Origin: Rhodamnia argentea
Taxonomy: Eukaryota > Streptophyta > Magnoliopsida > Myrtales > Myrtaceae
Direction of reading: 5' to 3'
DNA length: 64,000 bases
Assembly (NCBI RefSeq): GCF_020921035.1
Contig: NC_063151.1
Span: 7,378,001-7,442,000 of the forward strand
The translations under genes and the position numbers were made by a program. The notes under the pieces are model-generated. The model did not search any database. It had not been told where the DNA came from and saw only the letters and a list, made by a program, of their open reading frames with translations. This document shows positions 1 through 15,664 of this stretch, piece after piece. How positions within the stretch are numbered: position 1 is the first letter of the stretch; each line of letters opens with the position of its first letter.

Positions 1-505
1 CGTCCTTAGGATGGTTAACGTAGTTTGGTGTCGTGAGTGTCTTGCTGCTTGTTATATCTCTGCTGCCCCAATTTCAGCCAAGAATTATGACTCTATCTTC
101 GTCCTGTTATGAAAACTGTTGTCCCTGTAATGTTGGTGCAAATTCTACCTGAGTTGTATTACCTAAAGTATTCTTTTACTTATGTGGGCAGCTTAGCGTT
201 TTTTGGAACTTAAAACTGAGAAAGGTAGTCTGTTTTTATTAATTAGCAGCAAAAAGAGCTCAAAGAAATCAATTTGATGATGTAGTGTCAAGGATTTTTC
301 TTTTTCCTTTTTTGCTCAAACTGCAAGTAGTTACTGTCCCAGCCATTGTTATTACTCAATATTGTTCAGGAGTAAAGCATTAGTGCTAGAGATTTTGTGG
401 ATGGCACTTTGGCACCTGTAATGAGGATTTAACAGCTTGGTCATTCGAGTTAAGTTAAGAAGCATGTCAACTGTTTGATTTTATTTGTTTCCTCGGTTTG
501 ATCAG
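1..505. other. AT-rich non-coding sequence at window edge
   Basis: No long open frame on either strand. The T-rich runs and the pyrimidine tract ending in ATCAG at 505 look like an intron of a gene that begins upstream of the window, but nothing here can be assigned. Confidence 0.35.
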
Positions 506-562
506 GACTTGCGCGGAAGTAGGGTAACAAGGTGGGTGTCAGCGCTCATGATAACTGTCTAA
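506..562 (+). CDS. Possible last exon of a gene entering from the left
   Basis: A T-rich tract ends in the acceptor-like TTTGATCAG at 497-505. It is followed by an 18-codon frame, DLRGSRVTRWVSALMITV, ending at TAA (560-562). A short basic and hydrophobic C-terminus of this kind would suit the final exon of an upstream gene, and the following kilobase would be its 3' UTR. The protein family was not recognised. The call rests only on the splice-like context and the short open frame. Confidence 0.25.
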   Translation, partial: DLRGSRVTRWVSALMITV

Positions 563-1638
563 TTCACTACTGGTGAATTATGTCAGAGATTGCATTGCTG
601 ATTAAGACTGATGCTGTTAAATTGGAAAGCCCTGTGGCACGGCTCAACTATATTAGAACTGCGTCTGTATTGGCAATGGATGGATAAATAAGTTGCCAAG
701 GTGACGGGAGAAAACTGACATTGCAATACCGCCTGGAAGAATTCAATGAAGAAAGATAGCCTGGCATCATTCGATTCTCTTCCAGTGGTCAGATAAGAAC
801 AGGACTTTTTCGAGAAGACACTGTGTAGCATATCCTTAGAGGTCAATCAATTTCACTTTCTTTTTAGATTAGATATTCTGGAGCTACATAAGCCAGTGAA
901 TGGCTCATCTCCAAGAGAGTTCTCATTCTGATCGAAACTGTTTCTCTTGAAATGCCTCAAATGAATGAGCTCCAAGATCTCCATTCATCTGGTTAGGTCT
1001 TTAATGCTGCGAAAAGAAACCAAATCCTGGATACCTCTAGGACACCTGACCAGGCAATCTGATCTACTTTCTGTGTATGAACTTAAGCTGCCAAACATAT
1101 CTACTGATATGCTGTTCAGTTCATACTAGTTTATGTGAAGATTGTCTGATCGAAAAATTCGTTCACATAGGAGAGGTTACAATATCCAGGAGAAACCCCC
1201 TTTGCTTACAGCTAGAAGAATAGTCGTAAATTTGACAAGCAAATCACAGCAATTCCTTCGGAGTTGTTCTCCCACCACCGGTTATTTTCTCCTGCATGTA
1301 ACACAAGTTAAACCATGTCACATGCGAGCAAAGTATATCAGCAATAGTAGACGGAATGCCAGACTCTTAAGATGTTCCCATAGGAATTGCTCGACATCAT
1401 ATTCGTTGGCTCTGTCTCAATGGTAGAGTTTTTGCATGAATACTAGATTCCTGTGTTAAGCTGTATTCTACATTCTCATACACTTCACAGCATACCGAGA
1501 TAAAATATCCCTGGGTTTTCCAACTGAACAGTTTTATTTTGGCCAATTATGAACGTTCATCCAATGATATCTGCCATGCACCCTGAAGAAATGGTCTAGC
1601 CTAATTAATTGCTTGTATTCCAGGACTAGTCGGACGCT
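563..1638. other. Non-coding stretch, nothing recognised
   Basis: Only short accidental frames on both strands and no repeat or RNA gene seen. It may include the 3' UTR of the upstream gene and the 3' UTR of the minus-strand gene that stops at 1639. Confidence 0.4.
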
Positions 1639-2214
1639 TCAAGTGATTCTATCTCTAATATCTGATAAAAAAGGAAAGGAACAAGAAAAGAAGCAGAGGA
1701 TGACGACCTGGTTTGTACTAGCATCCTCTGACGAACCACTAAGGGGCTGACCTCGCTCATTGGACAGAATAAGCCCGCTAAACCTCGGGAGCTCACACTT
1801 CTTCCTCATCAGTATCGGCCTGTGCCACACGGGCGACTCCGAGTTGTGGCTCTGCCACCCCACAACATCACCTTCCAATGCAAGCAGCATCAGCGGCGGC
1901 AGCAGCCTCTCCCCCCAAGCCCCTACATTCCTCTCCCCCCACTTGCTCCCTCTGCTCCACCTCAGCAAACCCATCAACACCCTCTTGATTGCAAGCCACC
2001 CGCAGCTTGGCCCCGGCCATTCTCCATGGAAAGGGTGACTCACATTAGGTTCTTGGCTCACATTGATGACCTGCACTTGCTTTTTTCTTGCTTTCCTGAG
2101 GAATGCTGCAACAACTCCAAGCCCCACCACAGCAACAGCAGTGCACCCAAACAGCAAGAAGGCTTCTCGGGTCGACAGTTTCCATCTGTCTTCCAAGTTC
2201 CACAATGCTTCCAT
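1639..2214 (-). CDS. Uncharacterised plant single-pass membrane protein
   Basis: An intronless 191-codon frame starts at ATG 2214-2212. The opening MEALWNLEDRWKLS is followed by one hydrophobic segment (about residues 20-40, AFLLFGCTAVAVVGLGVVAAFL) and a basic stretch RKARKK, which predicts a single N-terminal membrane anchor with a soluble C-terminal side. Later blocks, KRVLMGLLRWSRGSKW and VWHRPILMRKKCELPRFSGL, match my memory of a small, conserved, functionally uncharacterised plant family starting MEALW.LEDKWKLS. The last ~25 residues after SEDAST look less conserved. Its function is unknown and it has no operon-like neighbours. Confidence 0.75.
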   Translation of the reverse strand: MEALWNLEDRWKLSTREAFLLFGCTAVAVVGLGVVAAFLRKARKKQVQVINVSQEPNVSHPFHGEWPGPSCGWLAIKRVLMGLLRWSRGSKWGERNVGAWGERLLPPLMLLALEGDVVGWQSHNSESPVWHRPILMRKKCELPRFSGLILSNERGQPLSGSSEDASTNQVVILCFFSCSFPFLSDIRDRIT

Positions 2215-3424
2215 CCCCTCGAACTCAAGACTTGCTGCACATCTTTCTCTGTCAAGAAGATCTTATACTGGTGATGGATTGGAATGGAATGTCTATACTT
2301 TATGGATGAAAAGAGTGGGGGGTTGATGGGTTCACGTGAAGGTTCACCGCTTTGTCTGGGCTTTTGGGGCCATTTCATCCTCATGATGGTCATAGCCGTT
2401 GGTGGAAGTGTATATATATATACCCACCGATACGTAGTCCAAGATCCCAGTGACACCAATTCACGAGGTGTTCATGGGGCTACTGATGAATTCACTCTTC
2501 TTATTTACTCCGAAACCAACAGGCATGTTACCCTGTTTCATGGTCCTCATCGCTTGCCCCGAACATGGATTTTAGCTTGTCCAAAGAGGAAAACCTCAGA
2601 TGTATAATGATTCCTTTGCCTGCCACTCACAAGATATTCTGGGAGAACTTGCATTGAACTTCCCTCCGTAAATTACAGAATTCTGCTAAGCACCATCTTT
2701 GAACTCAAAAATGAAATTCTCTACAAGGTTTCGAATCGTGATTACAACTTAAATCACAAATCCAATCGTTTAACCCGCCTACCCACATTGAAAAACATCA
2801 TAATCACCTCCAGCAATATTGTTTAAGCCTGTTCTTAAATCACTTCCTGCAGATAGCCACCATTTTCAAATTTAAACAATATCTTCTTTCAAATTTATAT
2901 ACCGACAAGAAGGATCCTGGTAACTATTAAAGATACTTTACTAGATTATCAAGATTATTTTGCGGATTTAGGCAGTCAAGCCCTGTTATCTAAGCTCTAA
3001 ATAGGATATAATTTAAGACGATGAACCAATGTAACAGCCGATATTACTCTTAAGTTTTGTTGTTCTATTGATTCATATAAAGTAATTGGTACATGACACT
3101 TCTATGCTCTTTTTATTTATTTATATGGGTTCATCATTTTATATCGTTGTTCGGCTAGTGAACTTAGAGAGCCATATGATCTTATCCATCCTTTACTGCG
3201 CAAACTCGCAATGCGGGTCCGCACAGAGGTCGTGCTTCTTTTGCTCAATAGATGAAGTTTGAATTGTACATTTTATAGAAGAATAAGATAAATCTGAGCA
3301 ACTAGAAAACAAAACTATCATGTTTTGAATCATTCAATCCTGTTGAGATTAAGCCACTGATCTGAAGATTGAGATGAGTACTCATCTGATTCTCGTTTAA
3401 GTTATTGCTGACTCTACACCAGTT
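2215..3424. other. Intergenic region
   Basis: AT-rich with no convincing frame. It contains the upstream region of the minus-strand membrane protein gene and, at its right end, the promoter of the gene starting at 3499. Confidence 0.4.
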
Positions 3425-3432
3425 CTATAAGT
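3425..3432 (+). promoter_or_regulatory. TATA-like box upstream of the secreted DUF7705-type gene
   Basis: CTATAAGTA lies about 70 bases before the ATG at 3499, a normal TATA to start-codon distance for a plant gene with a short leader. Its use is inferred from position only. Confidence 0.45.
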
Positions 3433-3498
3433 ACAACCTATAGACATACAACTAAGCTCTGCATTTGACTACATTGGCAACTCGCGTGGAGCATAAGA

Positions 3499-5393
3499 AT
3501 GGCTAAGTTTAGATTCCTTTTCTCATTTTTGCTCTCGCTCTGTCTTCTCCGATCATGCACGATTGCCACGGAAGAAAATGTTGCGGCAATCCAGTGGCCT
3601 GCTTCAAAATATGTCTCAGCAGTTGGACAACCCGGCATGAAAAATGACAATCTAAGGGTCGCGATCGAAGCCTGGAACCAGTGCAACGAGGTTGGCGAAG
3701 AAGCTCCTAATATGGGAAGTCCTAGAATGGCAGATTGCTTCGACGTCAACTATTCTTCTGCAGCAAGTAAGTTCATTTCTGTTGATAGAAAGAAGAATGA
3801 ATACCCATCTTGATTTTATCTTTCAGTAGATCTGGTTTTAGCCGGACACGGTGAAGTGCATTAGTGATTAGCCCACACCTGATGACCAAGCAATGTGTTC
3901 CATCCGATTTACAGAGAAGTTGAGTCACAGGGTGAACAAAATAGAAAACCGGCTTGGCATATTGAACGCCACGACATACGGAGGAACAAAGGCATCCGAC
4001 GTGAACGAGTACGCAGCTCGGAAAGAAGTCTTAGGCAACAAGTGCGAAGTAGTGGATGTACCGATGCCATGGCAGTTCTGGATGATCATGCTCAAGAGCG
4101 GCAATTTGGACACCGTGTCCCAAAGGTGCAAGAAGAATGGCAGAGAGGCACCCATTTTCCCGCCCGAGCCGAGGTTCCCATGCTTTGGAGACGGTTCATG
4201 AACATGCCCTTGATGTACCACGACTACACCAGCATCCGCGATCATAACAAACTCCGAGGGAGGTATTATGGGACATGGGACTTGGATACCGACGTCAAGA
4301 AGGCAATTCATGCCGATGAGACCTTGTTTTTCTCAGTGACGTGGGAGAAGGAGATCGGAAAGGGGAGTTGGGTGTTTCATCATCTGCTGAAGACATCGAA
4401 GAAGTATCCATGGCTGATGCTCTACTTGAGGTCGGACGCGACGACGGGCTTCTCCGGAGGTTATCACTATGAAACTAGGGGAATGACTAAAATAGTAAGT
4501 ACTATGCTTCTCGGTGAAATCTCAAGTATGCATCAATGACAGGACAGTCCTATAGAATTGACACAAATCAAAATGGTAACTTTTCACTGCACACTCTCCA
4601 TTTTCAGGTTCCAAAATCACCGATTTCAAGGTGAAGTTCACACTAGACATAAAGCAAGGAGGAGGACCGAGCAGCCAGTTCTACCTGATGGACATTGGAA
4701 GCTGTTCGAAGCACAACGGGAAGCCTTGCGATGGCAATGTGAAGACAGACGTCACCAGGTACAGCGAGATGATCCTAAATCCCGAGACAGAGGTGTGGTG
4801 CCGGCCGGACAACCTCAAGAACTGCCCACCGATCCACACCTTCCCGAATGGGACCAGAGTCCACCGCACGCGGATGAGGCCGACTTCCCTTACGAAGCCT
4901 ACCATGTGTACTGCGCTCCTGGGAACGCCAGAGTCCAGGAAGAGCCGTACGCCCCGTGCGTCGCGTACAGCAATCCCCAGGCCCAGGAAATACTGCAAAT
5001 CCTGCCCCATCCGGTGTGGGGAGAGTATGGGTACCCTACAAAGAAGGGTGAGGGTTGGGTTGGCGATCCTAGGACTTGGTATCTCGATGTTGGAAGGCTT
5101 TCTCATTCACTTTACTTTTACCAGGTAAACATACGCTCCTTCAATTTCCATGATAGCGAAGGGATGCATTTGAGAGGGACGTTCTCAATAGATATTTCGT
5201 ATGAACGATGCAAATATGACATTACCTAAGATATGTCTCTTCAACTTTGGAAATTGCAGGATCCAGGAACTGAACCCGTTGAAAGGCATTGGCCATCAAT
5301 CGATTTGGAACGGAAATATATGTGAGCGATAATCAAGTCGCCGAATGGACTGTAAGGGACTTCGACATCATTGTTCCGTCAGAAGGCATATGA
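3499..5393 (+). pseudogene. Secreted plant DUF7705-type protein, frame-broken
   Basis: An N-terminal signal peptide (MAKFRFLFSFLLSLCLLRSC) is followed by conserved blocks PGMKNDNLRVAIEAWNQCNE, PWQFWMIMLKSGN, FPCFGDG, GTWDLD, GGYHYETRGM, FTLDIKQGGGPSSQFYL, CAPGNA and EWTVRDFDIIVP. I know these from a conserved, uncharacterised secreted plant family (DUF7705 by memory). Exons are roughly 3499-3766, ~3891-4494, 4608-5124 and 5260-5393. The blocks do not stay in one frame. The reading frame must shift by one base near 4196, 4621, 4870 and 5307, each looking like one missing base (twice a G from a G run). The first intron also lacks a clean in-frame acceptor. Neighbouring genes are intact, so decay is the simplest reading; local consensus error is the alternative. 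Confidence 0.72.
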
Positions 5394-6533
5394 TATGACT
5401 ACAATGCTTTTTATTTATTTATTAACAGTGATAGTACAGAACATCATAGCACGATAGGACCTTTGCTCAACTAGTGAAATCATGGAATATAGCATGTCAT
5501 GCCGGGGTCAAAAATTTCGTTTATTGTTCGTGACATGTTTCTTTCTGTTATAAGAATACAAATAGTGGAAGATTTAGAGTTTTTTAGAACGTTTCGTAAG
5601 CTTGTTCTTCGTGGACGAAAAAGTTACCACCCGAGACAATTCAATTCTCTAAAAGCTACCAGAACTTACGGAAGGACTAACGTGAAGGACGATGACAGAT
5701 TTTAGGCACTTTGTGCGTGCAATTGTCCATGCATACATCACTAGTCGTATTTGCCAATTAAGAGCTAAACCCCTCAACCTAAATCAACGCACGTTGAATG
5801 GTACAAACAACCTGTTTGAGTATGTATTATTACGCATCTATATTGGGATATGACCTTTTCTTGTTACAACACGCATTGACATTGACACGCCTTCTAGGGC
5901 AACCGATAGGTAGCTGGTAAATTTAGAAACTGGACGACACCAGTCCTAGATTTGAAAGTCGCCAATATAGACCCATCAACTCTCTTTTTCTCACTTTATA
6001 CCAAGATGCTGTGCTATTTCCGCTATTCTTGTTAGATAATAATTACCAAGCCACACGGTCAAGATAGCATCCTGAAAGTTCTTCAATATTCAATGGAGCC
6101 AATACATTTCGGTAGGTATGTACGTCCATTAAGTATCCCTCTTATCATCATCTCTAGTTAAATAATCAAAGAAGACAGCTAAAAGCAAGCAAGCTGAATC
6201 AAAAGCGCCATTCAACCAAAGATATAACTCACATCCTCATCAAATTGTAGATTTCCTTTTTCCGAACCAAGATTGAATTTTGAAGATAACAGTCAATTCC
6301 TAGCGCATGTTAAATTTGAATGGACTGGCATACTCGGGGCGAAGACTTTCTGGAAGAATGAGGGGGTTATTTCCACTAGTAAATCAATGCCGTACATCTG
6401 TAAATCATACGAGACCCTAAATAATGACACAAGGAGTTCACTACACTCAAATAAGCCACGAATGGAGTCCCCAAAAAGACCCTTCTCAACCGGCCATGCA
6501 GACATCTTCTGGAGGAGACGACTCGTGTGGATA
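5394..6533. other. Intergenic region
   Basis: No gene or repeat recognised. Short accidental frames only. The right end is the 3' flank of MPK16, which stops at 6534. Confidence 0.4.
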
Positions 6534-11321
<4,788 letters not shown>

Positions 11322-11870
11322 ATCTGCACAATCAGGGGAACTTAGAGAATCTCCCTCGTTCCTCAAAGGATCAGGACGACCACACAAATAATTACGACCC
11401 CAATACACCGAGACTAACTCGAGAGATCAAACAGGATCGGAGAGCAAATCAGCCGCATTTGCCCCAGCGAGACCTGCCCCTGATCACGAGCCCACAATCC
11501 CTCCTCAACGCTCTTTTAGACGTCTTCTTACTGCTGCGCGCGACCAGACAACACATCCAATTCCCCTCTCCGAAGCCCCTCAACAAAACAAACACACCTC
11601 GGATTCTCGCCCCCCAGCCCCCACGAAGCAAAGGGAAAAAAAACAAAAAGCAAAACCCCCCCGATCGCCACTCGAGACCGACGAATCTGGACACGAATCG
11701 GGCCTCGCCGGAAACCCTTCGATCCAAGTGGCGACGGAGAAACCCCAGCAACTGGCTTCGCAAGATCTGAGCGCACGCCCGAGATAGAGAGAGAGGAAAA
11801 GGAAATGAAGGGGGAAAGAGAGGACCACAGGATAGAGATTGGGGAAATATATAGGGCGCAAAAAAAAAAA
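11322..11870 (-). promoter_or_regulatory. MPK16 5' UTR and promoter region
   Basis: The region upstream of the MPK16 ATG is C- and A-rich as read on the plus strand, and ends at a purine tract (11785-11820). On the minus strand a TATA-like CTATATATTT lies at about 11845-11854, with an A17 tract just beyond. Use of this box is inferred. Confidence 0.4.
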
Positions 11871-13015
11871 AAAAAAAATATTTGATTTTCGTTTTAAGGT
11901 TTTTTGACTTGCGAAAAAAATTTTTTTTGTCAGGTTCGTGCAGGTGCAGGTGAAGCTTCCCTTTTACCCCTGCACGCGCAAGGCCGCACTTTTTGAATTA
12001 GTAGGTACTCCTTGGCGTACGGAGACGTTAGAAGTGGGACACTGCAGCGGCCCCCCGTGTTCTCCAAGTACAAATTTTTAATTTAACCAGTTAAATTAAA
12101 AGAAGGTTTAAGAATTCTAATTGTCTGAATTTTGTGGTCTAATAAAAACCAATGAAGTGACTTCCTCTTAAGAGTTAACGCAACAAAAAAAAAAAAAATT
12201 TCTTGGTGTCTCTATAGCCTTTTCGATCATAAGATTAACAAGCCGGTCGGTAACGGTACGATTTTTTTTCCTATTTAGGCAAAGCGAGGACGGAACTATC
12301 ATGATAAGCTATGGATTAATAGGATTGATGAGATGGCTTTAGAGCCGATTTTGATGATGGTCATGTGGAAATCGGGTTGTTTTGCGAAGCCGAGTCCCGA
12401 CCACAATGCCCAAAGTTCCGTTTGTGTCGACGGATATAAAATCTACGCACGTGCAAAACCGCCAACGCTAACATGTATGCATTTCTTTCTTGAGCAACTT
12501 TTTTTTTTTTTTTTAGGGAATCCGACTATGTAAATAGTTTTATCAATTCGTAGGAACAAAGGAATTACTAGATTTAAACTTTACATTGAGGAAGGAAAAA
12601 AAGGAAGGTTAAGAGCTCAAGGTATGAACAGTTAGGAAAGAATCATATTTCTTAACGCGAAGAAAAGGAAAGCCAACATTCCTATTTAATGTCGATAGTT
12701 GAGTAGATGGGAAGATGCGATATTAGACTTTGAGTCGAAATACGATCAACGGTTATAACGAAATGCCCTCCGCTATATAAAGAGGTGTCCTTCCATTCAT
12801 CTTGATCATTCAAGAATTACAAAAATCATTCTCTTTCCAGAGTTTCTCTCTAGAGCTCGCCCAAGCTAAAGGCACCAGCATGCTTTGCCCTTTTTTTTTT
12901 TTTTGCTGTTGCTTCAATCTTACAGAGTCGTGCTCTTTCGGGAATCGAGGGGCGGTGATCGTGGCAAATTTCAAGTTTGACTTAACCCACGCGAAATCGT
13001 GAGAGAACGGGCAAA
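11871..13015. other. Intergenic, with an orphan promoter-like segment
   Basis: No gene found. At 12772-12782 CTATATAAAGAGG is followed by a leader-like sequence (TTCAAGAATTACAAAAATC, 12809-12827) and a pyrimidine-rich stretch, but no coding frame follows. This layout is common in the promoter half of retrotransposon LTRs, though no partner LTR, primer site or coding domain is visible. Confidence 0.3.
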
Positions 13016-13093
13016 TTGGAGAGCAATATGTTTCCTTGGTTCAGGCGGGAATTAAACAAAAAAAAAAAAAAGTTACAAGATGGGTTGGTGAAC

Positions 13094-13122
13094 CCCCAAC
13101 CAACCATCCATCCATCCATCCA
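13094..13122. repeat. CATC microsatellite
   Basis: Repeats of CATC at about 13106-13122, within a stretch whose open frames are composition artefacts. No gene is supported here. Confidence 0.7.
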
Positions 13123-13228
13123 CCACGCACCTTCCTTCTCGCGCGTGGCCGCCGTCGCCATCGTCGTCGTCTTCGTCTTCGTCTTGTCCAAGGGAGAAGG
13201 GTGGGTTGTCGTTATTGAATTTGGGGGC

Positions 13229-13252
13229 AGAGAGAGAGAGAGAGAGAGAGAA
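13229..13252. repeat. (AG)n microsatellite
   Basis: About 12 uninterrupted AG units. The surrounding open frames (including a run of Arg-Glu) come from the repeat and are not taken as genes. Confidence 0.9.
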
Positions 13253-13745
13253 CGGTCCGTGTCCTTTAGCCTGTCATCGTCAACGGGGTCTTGTAATTGT
13301 CGTGGATGTTCGTGAATCGCCATCCGACGAGGCCTTCTTTGCATTGCAGCCTCTTCCTTCGGCTCCTTACACGCACGCACGCACGCCATTCGCTTGTTTT
13401 CGAGGAGATGTTGGGATACCCTGTGCAGTCAAAACTCAAAACCAGATTAGACGATGATGCGCATATGAAAAATTGGTGACGGGGGGCAAATAGGCTTCCT
13501 AAATCACGAAACGAAGGGTTTTCGGCTCCTTCCACCTCGCGCGCCTCGCCGTCGAGTCGTCGACCGATGCAGCGGGGGGAAACGGAAACGAATCCACGCA
13601 CATTATCTCGAGAAGTCTTACCCAGCCAATTGAGGGGTCGGATTCTGTGAAATGAGCATGCAACCAAGGATCACCCTCATAAGTCCACCCTTTCGGGAAG
13701 AAATTAAGCTCGGAAAAGTCGCGCTCTTGTCTCGGAATTAAGATA

Positions 13746-14700
13746 TGTTGGGAAAAACCTCTAATTGATTTTGAAGTTGACAAAACAATCCATAATTTAT
13801 AATATCCGAGTTAATGCAATAAAATATTTATTTTGCAAGTTGTCCTAATGTATATTCGAGTGTTGGAGAATGGTTACACAATTTGGCAGTAAAAGGTTCA
13901 TACGATGTCTAAGGGTCTCAAACACTGTTTGAAAAGCTCAGATGTTGAGCGGGGAGCTTAGACGTTGTTACAAAGCTCAAGCTCTGAAGGAATATTTCAC
14001 ATGCAATGACCATATTGTCAAGAGATATATTCAAGACGATTTAATATCGTCACAATGGCTAGCAAGTCAAGTTGGATTCATTATTAGATATTATCAATTG
14101 CAAAGATCGGTCAAGGATGCAAATTAAGGGAGACGGGTATAACTTACATTATGAAAAACTCTATTTATAGAAACTCAAAGTCATAATTGTATGTGTGACT
14201 TTATCTAACGGGAGATTCTTTCTTTAGTTAACCTTAATGTCTACGAGATCCTTTGTATACAATATTGTCCAAACGAGAAGTTTGGAGAGTGATTCTCTAG
14301 AAATCTTGCTACAAGCAATTGGAGATAGAGAAGAATAAAAGGAGACCTTAAGGCTAAAAAAACAGAATTTTAAATTCCAAGAGAGTTTCACATCCTTCAT
14401 ATACTTTTGATCAAACACTATAATACTTAAAATGGGTGCATTTAAGTGTGTAGAATCTAGCGGATTAGTTATCGGTGTGAAGAAGTGGATGTGAACTTAA
14501 ACAAAGCCGAACTACTATAAACTCTATGTGCAAATTCTTTATCCCTTAAAACTTTTTGTTATTTTATTGTAATAGTTGAATTGTACATACCGTTGTATCT
14601 GATGACACCTCGGATTTTGTTAACGGTCATCATATGAACTAAGCTCTAAGCTTATCCGTTTAAATTCCGTATTGATTTTTATAATTCTTTGGTATCACAT
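13746..14700 (+). repeat. Possible solo or truncated copia-type LTR
   Basis: The segment begins TGTTGGGAAAAACC and contains TTGATTTTGAAGTTGACAAA, a phrase I associate with SIRE-like copia LTRs. It ends near TTTGGTATCACATG (14690-14703), which resembles a methionine-tRNA primer site directly after an LTR. There is no second LTR and no coding domain. No target duplication was found, so this is tentative. Confidence 0.3.
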
Positions 14701-14919
14701 GTTGACCTCCCCCTAAATGATAATGCCAACTTTAACAAAATACAATTAAAAGCTTTTGCAAATGGAGACACATGATGGCTCCAGAGCGAGGACGTGACAA
14801 CATTAAGCTAATCCCCCGTCAATAATTCAGACTTTTATAACGCCCTGGTCGTCCCATCAACGTCGAGCGGACAGCACCCATCCCAGCGGGGCCGACCTCA
14901 TTAATCCTCGCGAGGTCCC

Positions 14920-15105
14920 TCAACATGGGAGAAACATAATCATTGGCGCATGACGGGAGGTGACGTCATCGGCCGCTTTCTTGAGACTCCGAGCATAATA
15001 AACCCCACCAAAATGAAATGAATATTCGAGTGCCTGGCGAGTAAAATATTCCAAAGCAGAGAGGAGCGAAAGGCTCAGGAAGATGCCGAGAAGCCACTGG
15101 TGCAT
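14920..15105 (-). CDS. Small ORF with hydrophobic N-terminus, unknown
   Basis: A 61-codon frame starts at ATG 15105-15103 with MHQWLLGIFLSLSLLSALEY, a good signal-peptide or membrane-anchor profile. The rest of the frame carries no motif I recognise. It could be a first exon, a small secreted peptide or chance. No promoter or partner exon was identified. Confidence 0.2.
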   Translation of the reverse strand: MHQWLLGIFLSLSLLSALEYFTRQALEYSFHFGGVYYARSLKKAADDVTSRHAPMIMFLPC

Positions 15106-15160
15106 CTTCACTCAACTTCCAGCCATTAAGTAATTCCAAATTACCAATATAAAAAAGAAT

Positions 15161-15664
15161 GGGTTAATATCTCAAAAAATTCCAAATTAATATGTATATG
15201 ATAAATTTATTTCAAATTATTTTTTAATCATTAAAAATTCTAAACTGATATATTTGTGACAAATTTATCACAAACTACTATGCTTGTGATAAATTTATCA
15301 TCTGTTAGTTTTCGTTAAATCTAACCATCAAATTCCTAAGTTTGATGGTATGTGGCGATTTATGAATGTATCGGTTTATATTTTTATCCTTTATTTGTCA
15401 TTGGTTTATTAATTTGGGATTTGTCGTGGTATTAATCCAATGATTTATCACATGTGTGCCATTTTGAAAATTTTTTTGGTCAAAAAAATTAGTTTAGGGT
15501 AAATTTATCATAAAAATACCAGTGTAGAGTTTTTGATGGTCAAAAAATAGTTTGGGATAAATTTATCGTAATCGTACCATATTAGAGTTTTTTGTAGTAA
15601 AAAAAATAATTTTGGGTAAATTTATCACGGTATACCAGTTTGGAATTTTTCATGATATTAATTC
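15161..15664. mobile_element. Inverted-repeat MITE-like element
   Basis: The left end (GGGTTAATATCTCAAAAAA) and the reverse complement of the right end (GAATTAATATCATGAAAAA) pair. The two arms repeat a motif of the form 'ataaatttatc' preceded by 'ccaaa'. There is no coding capacity. Possible flanking duplication is AAAAAGAAT on the left versus AAAATAAAT on the right, which is imperfect, so the superfamily is not fixed. Confidence 0.5.

Noticed and set aside
1822-2326. Three overlapping plus-strand frames opposite the small membrane-protein gene
   Set aside because: They are antisense shadows of the conserved minus-strand gene.
13016-13389. Open frames on both strands over 13016-13389, including Arg-Glu and Val-Val runs
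   Set aside because: They are produced by the CATC and AG microsatellites and CT/GTC-rich sequence. No start context, splice sites or family motif.
14690-14703. TTTGGTATCACATG read as a tRNA-Met primer site
   Set aside because: Matches only the first part of the usual site and there is no matching LTR pair or gag downstream; kept only as weak support for a truncated LTR.
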